Shown piece by piece: positions 1 through 10,533 of a DNA stretch of 64,000 nt. This DNA comes from Apostichopus japonicus (lineage: Eukaryota; Echinodermata; Holothuroidea; Aspidochirotida; Stichopodidae), in assembly GCF_037975245.1 (NCBI RefSeq), contig NC_092576.1:39579611-39643610 (forward strand), given 5' to 3'. The notes under the pieces were generated by a model. That model ran no database searches and had not been told where the DNA came from. It saw only the letters and a program-made list of their open reading frames with translations. The translations under genes were made by a program, and so were the position numbers. Position 1 is the first letter of the stretch; each line of letters begins with the position of its first letter.

Positions 1-109
1 TTTACATTTTGTTGCTTTTATTTTGATTTGCACGATTGATGAACATGCAGCTTTTGAATGTGTTGCATTCTAACTACTGAAACGGTATAATTTGTTTTCA
101 TGTTTTCAC

Positions 110-244
110 GGTCAATAAATAGCTATCACCGATCGTCTATAGGCAATTACAGTGAATAAGCCATTTTTTTATCGTGTCGAAGCTATCTATTTGCCGTAAG
201 CACATGCATTACCTATAGATGATGTATCGAAGCTACGTTTCAGG
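110..244 (+). repeat. Subrepeat A within the unit
   Basis: This segment begins GGTCAATAAATAGCTAT and ends just after TCGAAGCTACGTTTCAGG. It aligns with subrepeat B, 311 bp downstream, over roughly 130 bp. Conservation is strong in the first 70 bp, and the remainder is looser with small indels. It contains TCGAAGCTA twice (177-185 and 227-235), 50 bp apart. The two subrepeats are far more diverged from each other than units are, so the duplication predates amplification of the present unit. Confidence 0.75.
164..170 (+). repeat. Poly-T tract 1, length-variable between units
   Basis: GCCA is followed by seven Ts here. Other units have eight (for example near 36175), nine (near 40769) or an interrupted TTTTGTTT form (once near 34200 and in nine consecutive units from 51970 to 57260). 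This tract accounts for much of the 658-661 bp spread of unit length. Confidence 0.85.
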
Positions 245-266
245 TGTAAAGGCCCCTTCGCGTCGC

Positions 267-276
267 TTTTTTGTTT
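267..276 (+). repeat. Poly-T tract 2, length-variable between units
   Basis: The tract reads T6 G T3 before GGATAC here. It is a pure T run in other units, for example 10 Ts near 27720 and 29691 and 11 Ts in four consecutive units at about 43501, 44161, 44820 and 45480. Slippage plus loss of the G explains the forms. If transcription entered the linker, this would also be a Pol III stop. Confidence 0.85.
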
Positions 277-420
277 GGATACAAGTCAAAACAGGCGTCG
301 AATGAGCATTATTACGTGTATATTACGTCTATAAGGAACGACATAGACGCTGATTTCGGCAATGATTTGTAAATATGTATCATGAGTTGCGAATAGATAC
401 ACCAGGGTAACCATATCCAA

Positions 421-548
421 GGTCAATAAATAGCTATTATCGATCGGCTATACGCAATTGCAGTGATTACGTCATCTGTTTCTCGTATCGAAGGTATACC
501 CATAGCTATTACCCATTGACTGGACGACAACGTGTCGAAGCTACTTAG
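421..548 (+). repeat. Subrepeat B within the unit
   Basis: This is the second copy of the internal duplication. It begins GGTCAATAAATAGCTAT and ends around TCGAAGCTACTTAGG. It contains TCGAAGGTA (488-496) and TCGAAGCTA (535-543), 47 bp apart, matching the motif pair of subrepeat A. Its start is polymorphic: TCCAAGGTC in most units and TCCACGGTC in a minority, the latter closer to the TTCACGGTC found at the start of subrepeat A. Confidence 0.75.
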
Positions 549-569
549 GCTATGCTACCATGATAGCTT
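538..569. repeat. Short inverted repeat just upstream of tRNA-like segment
   Basis: AAGCTA (538-543) and TAGCTT (564-569) are inverted copies separated by 20 nt. The right arm lies 13 bp before the tRNA-like segment. Several of the rare indels and substitutions of the array fall in this right arm. A 5 bp loss occurs near 29335, GCTAACTAC near 44461 and 45780, GCTGAAG near 5178, GAAAGC near 27358 and TTAATTAC near 53694 and 55014. Confidence 0.5.
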
Positions 570-586
570 AAGTACAAGCGGCCTGT

Positions 587-598
587 TGGTGTACATGG
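587..598 (+). promoter_or_regulatory. A-box-like element in tRNA-like segment
   Basis: TGGTGTACATGG fits the Pol III A-box pattern TRGYNNANNNGG at every fixed position. Its end is 31 nt before the B box, close to normal tRNA-gene spacing. In the cloverleaf register it starts about 3 nt earlier than a canonical A box, because the D arm is shortened. A C/T polymorphism inside it (ACATGG or ATATGG) splits the array into two subtypes, 35 and 61 copies, and both still fit the pattern. Confidence 0.55.
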
Positions 599-629
599 AT
601 GGCTCTCGTCTTGTATGCGCGAGATCCCG

Positions 630-640
630 GGTTCGATTCC
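630..640 (+). promoter_or_regulatory. B box (perfect consensus)
   Basis: GGTTCGATTCC matches the Pol III B-box consensus GGTTCGANNCC exactly. It spans the T arm. I saw it altered in only two copies (33299 and 35274, which read GGATCGATTCC). In a cell with TFIIIC this is a candidate binding site repeated nearly 100 times. Confidence 0.8.
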
Positions 641-649
641 CGGCCAACA

Positions 650-654
650 TTTTT
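650..654 (+). terminator. T5 tract, candidate Pol III terminator
   Basis: Five Ts begin at the last acceptor-stem position and are followed by GTCC. A T run of four or more on the non-template strand is the usual Pol III stop, and the placement directly after the acceptor stem is that of a tRNA gene rather than of a SINE head. The tract is shortened to T4 in the copy at 22765 and broken (TTTCT) in the copy at 63604. Confidence 0.6.
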
Positions 655-1313
655 GTCCTTTTACATTTTGTTGCTTTTATTTTGATTTGCACGATTGATG
701 AACATGCAGCTTTTGAATGTGTTGCATTCTAACTACTGAAACGGTATAATTTGTTTTCATGTTTTCACGGTCAATAAATAGCTATCACCGATCGTCTATA
801 GGCAATTACAGTGAATAAGCCATTTTTTTATCGTGTCGAAGCTATCTATTTGCCGTAAGCACATGCATTACCTATGGATGATGTATCGAAGCTACGTTTC
901 AGGTGTAAAGGTCCCTTCGCGTCGCTTTTTTGTTTGGATACAAGTCAAAACAGGCGTCGAATGAGCATTATTACGTGTATATTACGTCTATAAGGAACGA
1001 CATAGACGCTGATTTCGGCAATGATTTGTAAATATGTATCATGAGTTGCGAATAGATACACCAGGGTAACCATATCCAAGGTCAATAAATAGCTATTATC
1101 GATCGGCTATACGCAATTGCAGTGATTACGTCATCTGTTTCTCGTATCGAAGGTATACCCATAGCTATTACCCATTGACTGGACGACAACGTGTCGAAGC
1201 TACTTAGGCTATGCTACCATGATAGCTTAAGTACAAGCGGCCTGTTGGTGTACATGGATGGCTCTCGTCTTGTATGCGCGAGATCCCGGGTTCGATTCCC
1301 GGCCAACATTTTT
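655..1313 (+). repeat. Reference unit of the satellite (659 bp)
   Basis: This is one complete unit, cut just after the T5 tract that closes the tRNA-like segment. In order it holds a T-rich stretch, a GGTATAATT stretch, subrepeat A, a T7 tract, linker with a T6GT3 tract, subrepeat B, a short inverted repeat AAGCTA/TAGCTT, and the tRNA-like segment ending in T5. The phase is arbitrary because the array is circularly permutable. Two private substitutions occur in this copy: ACCTATGG near 872 and AAGGTCCC near 911. A 659 bp length is close to four nucleosomal repeats, but this is only a numerical remark. Confidence 0.9.
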
Positions 1314-1972
1314 GTCCTTTTACATTTTGTTGCTTTTATTTTGATTTGCACGATTGATGAACATGCAGCTTTTGAATGTGTTGCATTCTAACTACTGAAA
1401 CGGTATAATTTGTTTTCATGTTTTCACGGTCAATAAATAGCTATCACCGATCGTCTATAGGCAATTACAGTGAATAAGCCATTTTTTTATCGTGTCGAAG
1501 CTATCTATTTGCCGTAAGCACATGCATTACCTATAGATGATGTATCGAAGCTACGTTTCAGGTGTAAAGGCCCCTTCGCGTCGCTTTTTTGTTTGGATAC
1601 AAGTCAAAACAGGCGTCGAATGAGCATTATTACGTGTATATTACGTCTATAAGGAACGACATAGACGCTGATTTCGGCAATGATTTGTAAATATGTATCA
1701 TGAGTTGCGAATAGATACACCAGGGTAACCATATCCAAGGTCAATAAATAGCTATTATCGATCGGCTATACGCAATTGCAGTGATTACGTCATCTGTTTC
1801 TCGTATCGAAGGTATACCCATAGCTATTACCCATTGACTGGACGACAACGTGTCGAAGCTACTTAGGCTATGCTACCATGATAGCTTAAGTACAAGCGGC
1901 CTGTTGGTGTACATGGATGGCTCTCGTCTTGTATGCGCGAGATCCCGGGTTCGATTCCCGGCCAACATTTTT

Positions 1973-4900
1973 GTCCTTTTACATTTTGTTGCTTTTATTT
2001 TGATTTGCACGATTGATGAACATGCAGCTTTTGAATGTGTTGCATTCTAACTACTGAAACGGTATAATTTGTTTTCATGTTTTCACGGTCAATAAATAGC
2101 TATCACCGATCGTCTATAGGCAATTACAGTGAATAAGCCATTTTTTTATCGTGTCGAAGCTATCTATTTGCCGTAAGCACATGCATTACCTATAGATGAT
2201 GTATCGAAGCTACGTTTCAGGTGTAAAGGCCCCTTCGCGTCGCTTTTTTGTTTGGATACAAGTCAAAACAGGCGTCGAATGAGCATTATTACGTGTATAT
2301 TACGTCTATAAGGAACGACATAGACGCTGATTTCGGCAATGATTTGCAATTTGTATCATGAGTTGCGAATAGATACACCAGGGTAACCATATCCAAGGTC
2401 AATAAATAGCTATTATCGATCGGCTATACGCAATTGCAGTGATTACGTCATCTGTTTCTCGTATGGAAGGTATACCCATAGCTATTACCGATTGACTGGA
2501 CGACAACGTGTCGAAGCTACTTAGGCTATGCTACCATGATAGCTTAAGTACAAGCGGCCTGTTGGTGTATATGGATGGCTCTCGTCTTGTATGCGCGAGA
2601 TCCCGGGTTCGATTCCCGGCCAACATTTTTGTCCTTTTACATTTTGTTGCTTTTATTTTGATTTGCACGATTGATGAACATGCAGCTTTTGAATGTGTTG
2701 CATTCTAACTACTGAAACGGTATAATTTGTTTTCATGTTTTCACGGTCAATAAATAGCTATCACCGATCGTCTATAGGCAATTACAGTGAATAAGCCATT
2801 TTTTTATCGTGTCGAAGCTATCTATTTGCCGTAAGCACATGCATTACCTATAGATGATGTATCGAAGCTACGTTTCAGGTGTAAAGGCCCCTTCGCGTCG
2901 CTTTTTTGTTTGGATACAAGTCAAAACAGGCGTCGAATGAGCATTATTACGTGTATATTACGTCTATAAGGAACGACATAGACGCTGATTTCGGCAATGA
3001 TTTGTAAATATGTATCATGAGTTGCGAATAGATACACCAGGGTAACCATATCCAAGGTCAATAAATAGCTATTATCGATCGGCTATACGCAATTGCAGTG
3101 ATTACGTCATCTGTTTCTCGTATCGAAGGTATACCCATAGCTATTACCCATTGACTGGACGACAACGTGTCGAAGCTACTTAGGCTATGCTACCATGATA
3201 GCTTAAGTACAAGCGGCCTGTTGGTGTACATGGATGGCTCTCGTCTTGTATGCGCGAGATCCCGGGTTCGATTCCCGGCCAACATTTTTGTCCTTTTACA
3301 TTTTGTTGCTTTTATTTTGATTTGCACGATTGATGAACATGCAGCTTTTGAATGTGTTGCATTCTAACTACTGAAACGGTATAATTTGTTTTCATGTTTT
3401 CACGGTCAATAAATAGCTATCACCGATCGTCTATAGGCAATTACAGTGAATAAGCCATTTTTTTATCGTGTCGAAGCTATCTATTTGCCGTAAGCACATG
3501 CATTACCTATAGATGATGTATCGAAGCTACGTTTCAGGTGTAAAGGCCCCTTCGCGTCGCTTTTTTGTTTGGATACAAGTCAAAACAGGCGTCGAATGAG
3601 CATTATTACGTGTATATTACGTCTATAAGGAACGACATAGACGCTGATTTCGGCAATGATTTGCAATTTGTATCATGAGTTGCGAATAGATACACCAGGG
3701 TAACCATATCCAAGGTCAATAAATAGCTATTATCGATCGGCTATACGCAATTGCAGTGATTACGTCATCTGTTTCTCGTATCGAAGGTATACCCATAGCT
3801 ATTACCCATTGACTGGACGACAACGTGTCGAAGCTACTTAGGCTATGCTACCATGATAGCTTAAGTACAAGCGGCCTGTTGGTGTACATGGATGGCTCTC
3901 GTCTTGTATGCGCGAGATCCCGGGTTCGATTCCCGGCCAACATTTTTGTCCTTTTACATTTTGTTGCTTTTATTTTGATTTGCACGATTGATGAACATGC
4001 AGCTTTTGAATGTGTTGCATTCTAACTACTGAAACGGTATAATTTGTTTTCATGTTTTCACGGTCAATAAATAGCTATCACCGATCGTCTATAGGCAATT
4101 ACAGTGAATAAGCCATTTTTTTATCGTGTCGAAGCTATCTATTTGCCGTAAGCACATGCATTACCTATAGATGATGTATCGAAGCTACGTTTCAGGTGTA
4201 AAGGCCCCTTCGCGTCGCTTTTTTGTTTGGATACAAGTCAAAACAGGCGTCGAATGAGCATTATTATGTGTATATTACGTCTATAAGGAACGACATAGAC
4301 GATGATTTCGGCAATGATTTGTAAATATGTATCATGAGTTGCGAATAGATACACCAGGGTAACCATATCCAAGGTCAATAAATAGCTATTATCGATCGGC
4401 TATACGCAATTGCAGTGATTACGTCATCTGTTTCTCGTATCGAAGGTATACCCATAGCTATTACCCATTGACTGGACGACAACGTGTCGAAGCTACTTAG
4501 GCTATGCTACCATGATAGCTTAAGTACAAGCGGCCTGTTGGTGTACATGGATGGCTCTCGTCTTGTATGCGCGAGATCCCGGGTTCGATTCCCGGCCAAC
4601 ATTTTTGTCCTTTTACATTTTGTTGCTTTTATTTTGATTTGCACGATTGATGAACATGCAGCTTTTGAATGTGTTGCATTCTAACTACTGAAACGGTATA
4701 ATTTGTTTTCATGTTTTCACGGTCAATAAATAGCTATCACCGATCGTCTATAGGCAATTACAGTGAATAAGCCATTTTTTTATCGTGTCGAAGCTATCTA
4801 TTTGCCGTAAGCACATGCATTACCTATAGATGATGTATCGAAGCTACGTTTCAGGTGTAAAGGCCCCTTCGCGTCGCTTTTTTGTTTGGATACAAGTCAA

Positions 4901-5265
4901 AACAGGCGTCGAATGAGCATTATTACGTGTATATTACGTCTATAAGGAACGACATAGACGCTGATTTCGGCAATGATTTGTAAATATGTATCATGAGTTG
5001 CGAATAGATACACCAGGGTAACCATATCCAAGGTCAATAAATAGCTATTATCGATCGGCTATACGCAATTGCAGTGATTACGTCATCTGTTTCTCGTATG
5101 GAAGGTATACCCATAGCTGTTACCCATTGACTGGACGACAACGTGTCGAAGCTACTTAGGCTATGCTACCATGATAGCTGAAGTACAAGCGGCCTGTTGG
5201 TGTACATGGATGGCTCTCGTCTTGTATGCGCGAGATCCCGGGTTCGATTCCCGGCCAACATTTTT
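1973..5265 (+). repeat. Five-unit block, copy 1
   Basis: These five consecutive units show an ordered set of variants that recurs 5268 bp downstream. The order is GCAATTTG/ATGGAAGG/ACCGATTG/ATATGG; then GTAAATATG/ATCGAAGG; then GCAATTTG/ATCGAAGG; then TTATTATGTG with ACGATGATTT; then TAGCTGTTACCC. The last unit differs from its partner by GCTGAAG near 5178. Confidence 0.85.
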
Positions 5266-7240
5266 GTCCTTTTACATTTTGTTGCTTTTATTTTGATTTG
5301 CACGATTGATGAACATGCAGCTTTTGAATGTGTTGCATTCTAACTACTGAAACGGTATAATTTGTTTTCATGTTTTCACGGTCAATAAATAGCTATCACC
5401 GATCGTCTATAGGCAATTACAGTGAATAAGCCATTTTTTTATCGTGTCGAAGCTATCTATTTGCCGTAAGCACATGCATTACCTATAGATGATGTATCGA
5501 AGCTACGTTTCAGGTGTAAAGGCCCCTTCGCGTCGCTTTTTTGTTTGGATACAAGTCAAAACAGGCGTCGAATGAGCATTATTACGTGTATATTACGTCT
5601 ATAAGGAACGACATAGACGCTGATTTCGGCAATGATTTGTAAATATGTATCATGAGTTGCGAATAGATACACCAGGGTAACCATATCCAAGGTCAATAAA
5701 TAGCTATTATCGATCGGCTATACGCAATTGCAGTGATTACGTCATCTGTTTCTCGTATGGAAGGTATACCCATAGCTATTACCCATTGACTGGACGACAA
5801 CGTGTCGAAGCTACTTAGGCTATGCTACCATGATAGCTTAAGTACAAGCGGCCTGTTGGTGTACATGGATGGCTCTCGTCTTGTATGCGCGAGATCCCGG
5901 GTTCGATTCCCGGCCAACATTTTTGTCCTTTTACATTTTGTTGCTTTTATTTTGATTTGCACGATTGATGAACATGCAGCTTTTGAATGTGTTGCATTCT
6001 AACTACTGAAACGGTATAATTTGTTTTCATGTTTTCACGGTCAATAAATAGCTATCACCGATCGTCTATAGGCAATTACAGTGAATAAGCCATTTTTTTA
6101 TCGTGTCGAAGCTATCTATTTGCCGTAAGCACATGCATTACCTATAGATGATGTATCGAAGCTACGTTTCAGGTGTAAAGGCCCCTTCGCGTCGCTTTTT
6201 TGTTTGGATACAAGTCAAAACAGGCGTCGAATGAGCATTATTACGTGTATATTACGTCTATAAGGAACGACATAGACGCTGATTTCGGCAATGATTTGTA
6301 AATATGTATCATGAGTTGCGAATAGACACCAGGGTAACCATATCCAAGGTCAATAAATAGCTATTATCGATCGGCTATACGCAATTGCAGTGATTACGTC
6401 ATCTGTTTCTCGTATGGAAGGTATACCCATAGCTATTACCGATTGACTGGACGACAACGTGTCGAAGCTACTTAGGCTATGCTACCATGATAGCTTAAGT
6501 ACAAGCGGCCTGTTGGTGTATATGGATGGCTCTCGTCTTGTATGCGCGAGATCCCGGGTTCGATTCCCGGCCAACATTTTTGTCCTTTTACATTTTGTTG
6601 CTTTTATTTTGATTTGCACGATTGATGAACATGCAGCTTTTGAATGTGTTGCATTCTAACTACTGAAACGGTATAATTTGTTTTCATGTTTTCACGGTCA
6701 ATAAATAGCTATCACCGATCGTCTATAGGCAATTACAGTGAATAAGCCATTTTTTTATCGTGTCGAAGCTATCTATTTGCCGTAAGCACATGCATTACCT
6801 ATAGATGATGTATCGAAGCTACGTTTCAGGTGTAAAGGCCCCTTCGCGTCGCTTTTTTGTTTGGATACAAGTCAAAACAGGCGTCGAATGAGCATTATTA
6901 CGTGTATATTACGTCTATAAGGAACGACATAGACGCTGATTTCGGCAATGATTTGTAAATATGTATCATGAGTTGCGAATAGATACACCAGGGTAACCAT
7001 ATCCAAGGTCAATAAATAGCTATTATCGATCGGCTATACGCAATTGCAGTGATTACGTCATCTGTTTCTCGTATGGAAGGTATACCTATAGCTATTACCC
7101 ATTGACTGGACGACAACGTGTCGAAGCTACTTAGGCTATGCTACCATGATAGCTTAAGTACAAGCGGCCTGTTGGTGTACATGGATGGCTCTCGTCTTGT
7201 ATGCGCGAGATCCCGGGTTCGATTCCCGGCCAACATTTTT

Positions 7241-10200
7241 GTCCTTTTACATTTTGTTGCTTTTATTTTGATTTGCACGATTGATGAACATGCAGCTTTT
7301 GAATGTGTTGCATTCTAACTACTGAAACGGTATAATTTGTTTTCATGTTTTCACGGTCAATAAATAGCTATCACCGATCGTCTATAGGCAATTACAGTGA
7401 ATAAGCCATTTTTTTATCGTGTCGAAGCTATCTATTTGCCGTAAGCACATGCATTACCTATAGATGATGTATCGAAGCTACGTTTCAGGTGTAAAGGCCC
7501 CTTCGCGTCGCTTTTTTGTTTGGATACAAGTCAAAACAGGCGTCGAATGAGCATTATTACGTGTATATTACGTCTATAAGGAACGACATAGACGCTGATT
7601 TCGGCAATGATTTGCAATTTGTATCATGAGTTGCGAATAGATACACCAGGGTAACCATATCCAAGGTCAATAAATAGCTATTATCGATCGGCTATACGCA
7701 ATTGCAGTGATTACGTCATCTGTTTCTCGTATGGAAGGTATACCCATAGCTATTACCGATTGACTGGACGACAACGTGTCGAAGCTACTTAGGCTATGCT
7801 ACCATGATAGCTTAAGTACAAGCGGCCTGTTGGTGTATATGGATGGCTCTCGTCTTGTATGCGCGAGATCCCGGGTTCGATTCCCGGCCAACATTTTTGT
7901 CCTTTTACATTTTGTTGCTTTTATTTTGATTTGCACGATTGATGAACATGCAGCTTTTGAATGTGTTGCATTCTAACTACTGAAACGGTATAATTTGTTT
8001 TCATGTTTTCACGGTCAATAAATAGCTATCACCGATCGTCTATAGGCAATTACAGTGAATAAGCCATTTTTTTATCGTGTCGAAGCTATCTATTTGCCGT
8101 AAGCACATGCATTACCTATAGATGATGTATCGAAGCTACGTTTCAGGTGTAAAGGCCCCTTCGCGTCGCTTTTTTGTTTGGATACAAGTCAAAACAGGCG
8201 TCGAATGAGCATTATTACGTGTATATTACGTCTATAAGGAACGACATAGACGCTGATTTCGGCAATGATTTGTAAATATGTATCATGAGTTGCGAATAGA
8301 TACACCAGGGTAACCATATCCAAGGTCAATAAATAGCTATTATCGATCGGCTATACGCAATTGCAGTGATTACGTCATCTGTTTCTCGTATCGAAGGTAT
8401 ACCCATAGCTATTACCCATTGACTGGACGACAACGTGTCGAAGCTACTTAGGCTATGCTACCATGATAGCTTAAGTACAAGCGGCCTGTTGGTGTACATG
8501 GATGGCTCTCGTCTTGTATGCGCGAGATCCCGGGTTCGATTCCCGGCCAACATTTTTGTCCTTTTACATTTTGTTGCTTTTATTTTGATTTGCACGATTG
8601 ATGAACATGCAGCTTTTGAATGTGTTGCATTCTAACTACTGAAACGGTATAATTTGTTTTCATGTTTTCACGGTCAATAAATAGCTATCACCGATCGTCT
8701 ATAGGCAATTACAGTGAATAAGCCATTTTTTTATCGTGTCGAAGCTATCTATTTGCCGTAAGCACATGCATTACCTATAGATGATGTATCGAAGCTACGT
8801 TTCAGGTGTAAAGGCCCCTTCGCGTCGCTTTTTTGTTTGGATACAAGTCAAAACAGGCGTCGAATGAGCATTATTACGTGTATATTACGTCTATAAGGAA
8901 CGACATAGACGCTGATTTCGGCAATGATTTGCAATTTGTATCATGAGTTGCGAATAGATACACCAGGGTAACCATATCCAAGGTCAATAAATAGCTATTA
9001 TCGATCGGCTATACGCAATTGCAGTGATTACGTCATCTGTTTCTCGTATCGAAGGTATACCCATAGCTATTACCCATTGACTGGACGACAACGTGTCGAA
9101 GCTACTTAGGCTATGCTACCATGATAGCTTAAGTACAAGCGGCCTGTTGGTGTACATGGATGGCTCTCGTCTTGTATGCGCGAGATCCCGGGTTCGATTC
9201 CCGGCCAACATTTTTGTCCTTTTACATTTTGTTGCTTTTATTTTGATTTGCACGATTGATGAACATGCAGCTTTTGAATGTGTTGCATTCTAACTACTGA
9301 AACGGTATAATTTGTTTTCATGTTTTCACGGTCAATAAATAGCTATCACCGATCGTCTATAGGCAATTACAGTGAATAAGCCATTTTTTTATCGTGTCGA
9401 AGCTATCTATTTGCCGTAAGCACATGCATTACCTATAGATGATGTATCGAAGCTACGTTTCAGGTGTAAAGGCCCCTTCGCGTCGCTTTTTTGTTTGGAT
9501 ACAAGTCAAAACAGGCGTCGAATGAGCATTATTATGTGTATATTACGTCTATAAGGAACGACATAGACGATGATTTCGGCAATGATTTGTAAATATGTAT
9601 CATGAGTTGCGAATAGATACACCAGGGTAACCATATCCAAGGTCAATAAATAGCTATTATCGATCGGCTATACGCAATTGCAGTGATTACGTCATCTGTT
9701 TCTCGTATCGAAGGTATACCCATAGCTATTACCCATTGACTGGACGACAACGTGTCGAAGCTACTTAGGCTATGCTACCATGATAGCTTAAGTACAAGCG
9801 GCCTGTTGGTGTACATGGATGGCTCTCGTCTTGTATGCGCGAGATCCCGGGTTCGATTCCCGGCCAACATTTTTGTCCTTTTACATTTTGTTGCTTTTAT
9901 TTTGATTTGCACGATTGATGAACATGCAGCTTTTGAATGTGTTGCATTCTAACTACTGAAACGGTATAATTTGTTTTCATGTTTTCACGGTCAATAAATA
10001 GCTATCACCGATCGTCTATAGGCAATTACAGTGAATAAGCCATTTTTTTATCGTGTCGAAGCTATCTATTTGCCGTAAGCACATGCATTACCTATAGATG
10101 ATGTATCGAAGCTACGTTTCAGGTGTAAAGGCCCCTTCGCGTCGCTTTTTTGTTTGGATACAAGTCAAAACAGGCGTCGAATGAGCATTATTACGTGTAT

Positions 10201-10533
10201 ATTACGTCTATAAGGAACGACATAGACGCTGATTTCGGCAATGATTTGTAAATATGTATCATGAGTTGCGAATAGATACACCAGGGTAACCATATCCAAG
10301 GTCAATAAATAGCTATTATCGATCGGCTATACGCAATTGCAGTGATTACGTCATCTGTTTCTCGTATGGAAGGTATACCCATAGCTGTTACCCATTGACT
10401 GGACGACAACGTGTCGAAGCTACTTAGGCTATGCTACCATGATAGCTTAAGTACAAGCGGCCTGTTGGTGTACATGGATGGCTCTCGTCTTGTATGCGCG
10501 AGATCCCGGGTTCGATTCCCGGCCAACATTTTT
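7241..10533 (+). repeat. Five-unit block, copy 2
   Basis: This has the same order of diagnostic variants and the same 3293 bp length as 1973-5265, including the rare TTATTATGTG (near 9530) and TAGCTGTTACCC (near 10383). The following unit also has TAGCTGTTACCC, a further tandem copy of the last unit. Confidence 0.85.

Larger units (their letters stand above)
583..650 (+). ncRNA. tRNA-like segment, Pol III-type, D-arm-defective; 96 copies in array
   Basis: The acceptor 5' strand CTGTTGG (583-589) pairs at six of seven positions with CCAACAT (644-650). The T stem CCGGG/CCCGG (627-631, 639-643) is perfect, with loop TTCGATT. The anticodon-like arm 605-621 has four pairs of five (one T-C mismatch, one T-G wobble) around a 7 nt loop CTTGTAT. 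This puts T at position 33 and TGT at 34-36, formally a threonine anticodon. The variable loop is AGATC. The D region is about 4 nt short and forms no stem, so a functional tRNA is unlikely. From memory the T arm and 5' TTGGTG most resemble animal tRNA-Gly. Other copies start at 1242, 1901, 2559, 3218, 3876, 4535, 5194, 5853, 6510, 7169, 7827, 8486, 9144, 9803, 10462, 11121, 11780, 12439, 13098, 13757, 14416, 15075, 15734, 16393, 17497, 18155, 18813, 19472, 20130, 20788, 21447, 22106, 22765, 23424, 24083, 24742, 25401, 26060, 26719, 27378, 28036, 28695, 29348, 30006, 30665, 31324, 31982, 32640, 33299, 33958, 34616, 35274, 35933, 36592, 37242, 37901, 38559, 39209, 39868, 40527, 41188, 41848, 42499, 43158, 43818, 44477, 45137, 45796, 46456, 47117, 47776, 48435, 49094, 49753, 50412, 51071, 51729, 52387, 53047, 53707, 54367, 55027, 55687, 56347, 57007, 57667, 58326, 58986, 59646, 60304, 60963, 61621, 62282, 62943 and 63604, each 68 nt unless noted. 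Confidence 0.8.

Noticed and set aside
467-474. CREB/ATF-like TTACGTCA in the linker
   Set aside because: It is an 8 bp match expected by chance at this scale, with no supporting context. It is repeated only because the unit is.
627-645. CENP-B-box-like site in the CCCGGG region
   Set aside because: The spacing of CGGG and TTCG does not match the 17 bp CENP-B box on either strand. I found no other match in the unit.
583-650. A functional tRNA-Thr(UGU) gene
   Set aside because: The anticodon register is right, but no D stem can form, the D region is about 4 nt short, one acceptor pair and one anticodon-stem pair are mismatched, and overall likeness is to tRNA-Gly. I call it tRNA-like only.
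532-732. A 66-codon open frame repeated in almost every unit (GTG start, hydrophobic middle, internal ATG at 596)
   Set aside because: It starts at GTG, runs through the tRNA-like segment and the T-rich linker, and recurs only because the unit does. It is destroyed by a stop in the unit at 5143, by deletions at 29302, 44427 and 45746, and by the insertion at 16421. There is no sign of codon-type conservation.
583-1241. Tandem SINEs (tRNA head plus body)
   Set aside because: The T5 stop lies directly after the tRNA-like part. There is no A-rich or simple-repeat tail, and no target-site duplications flank units.
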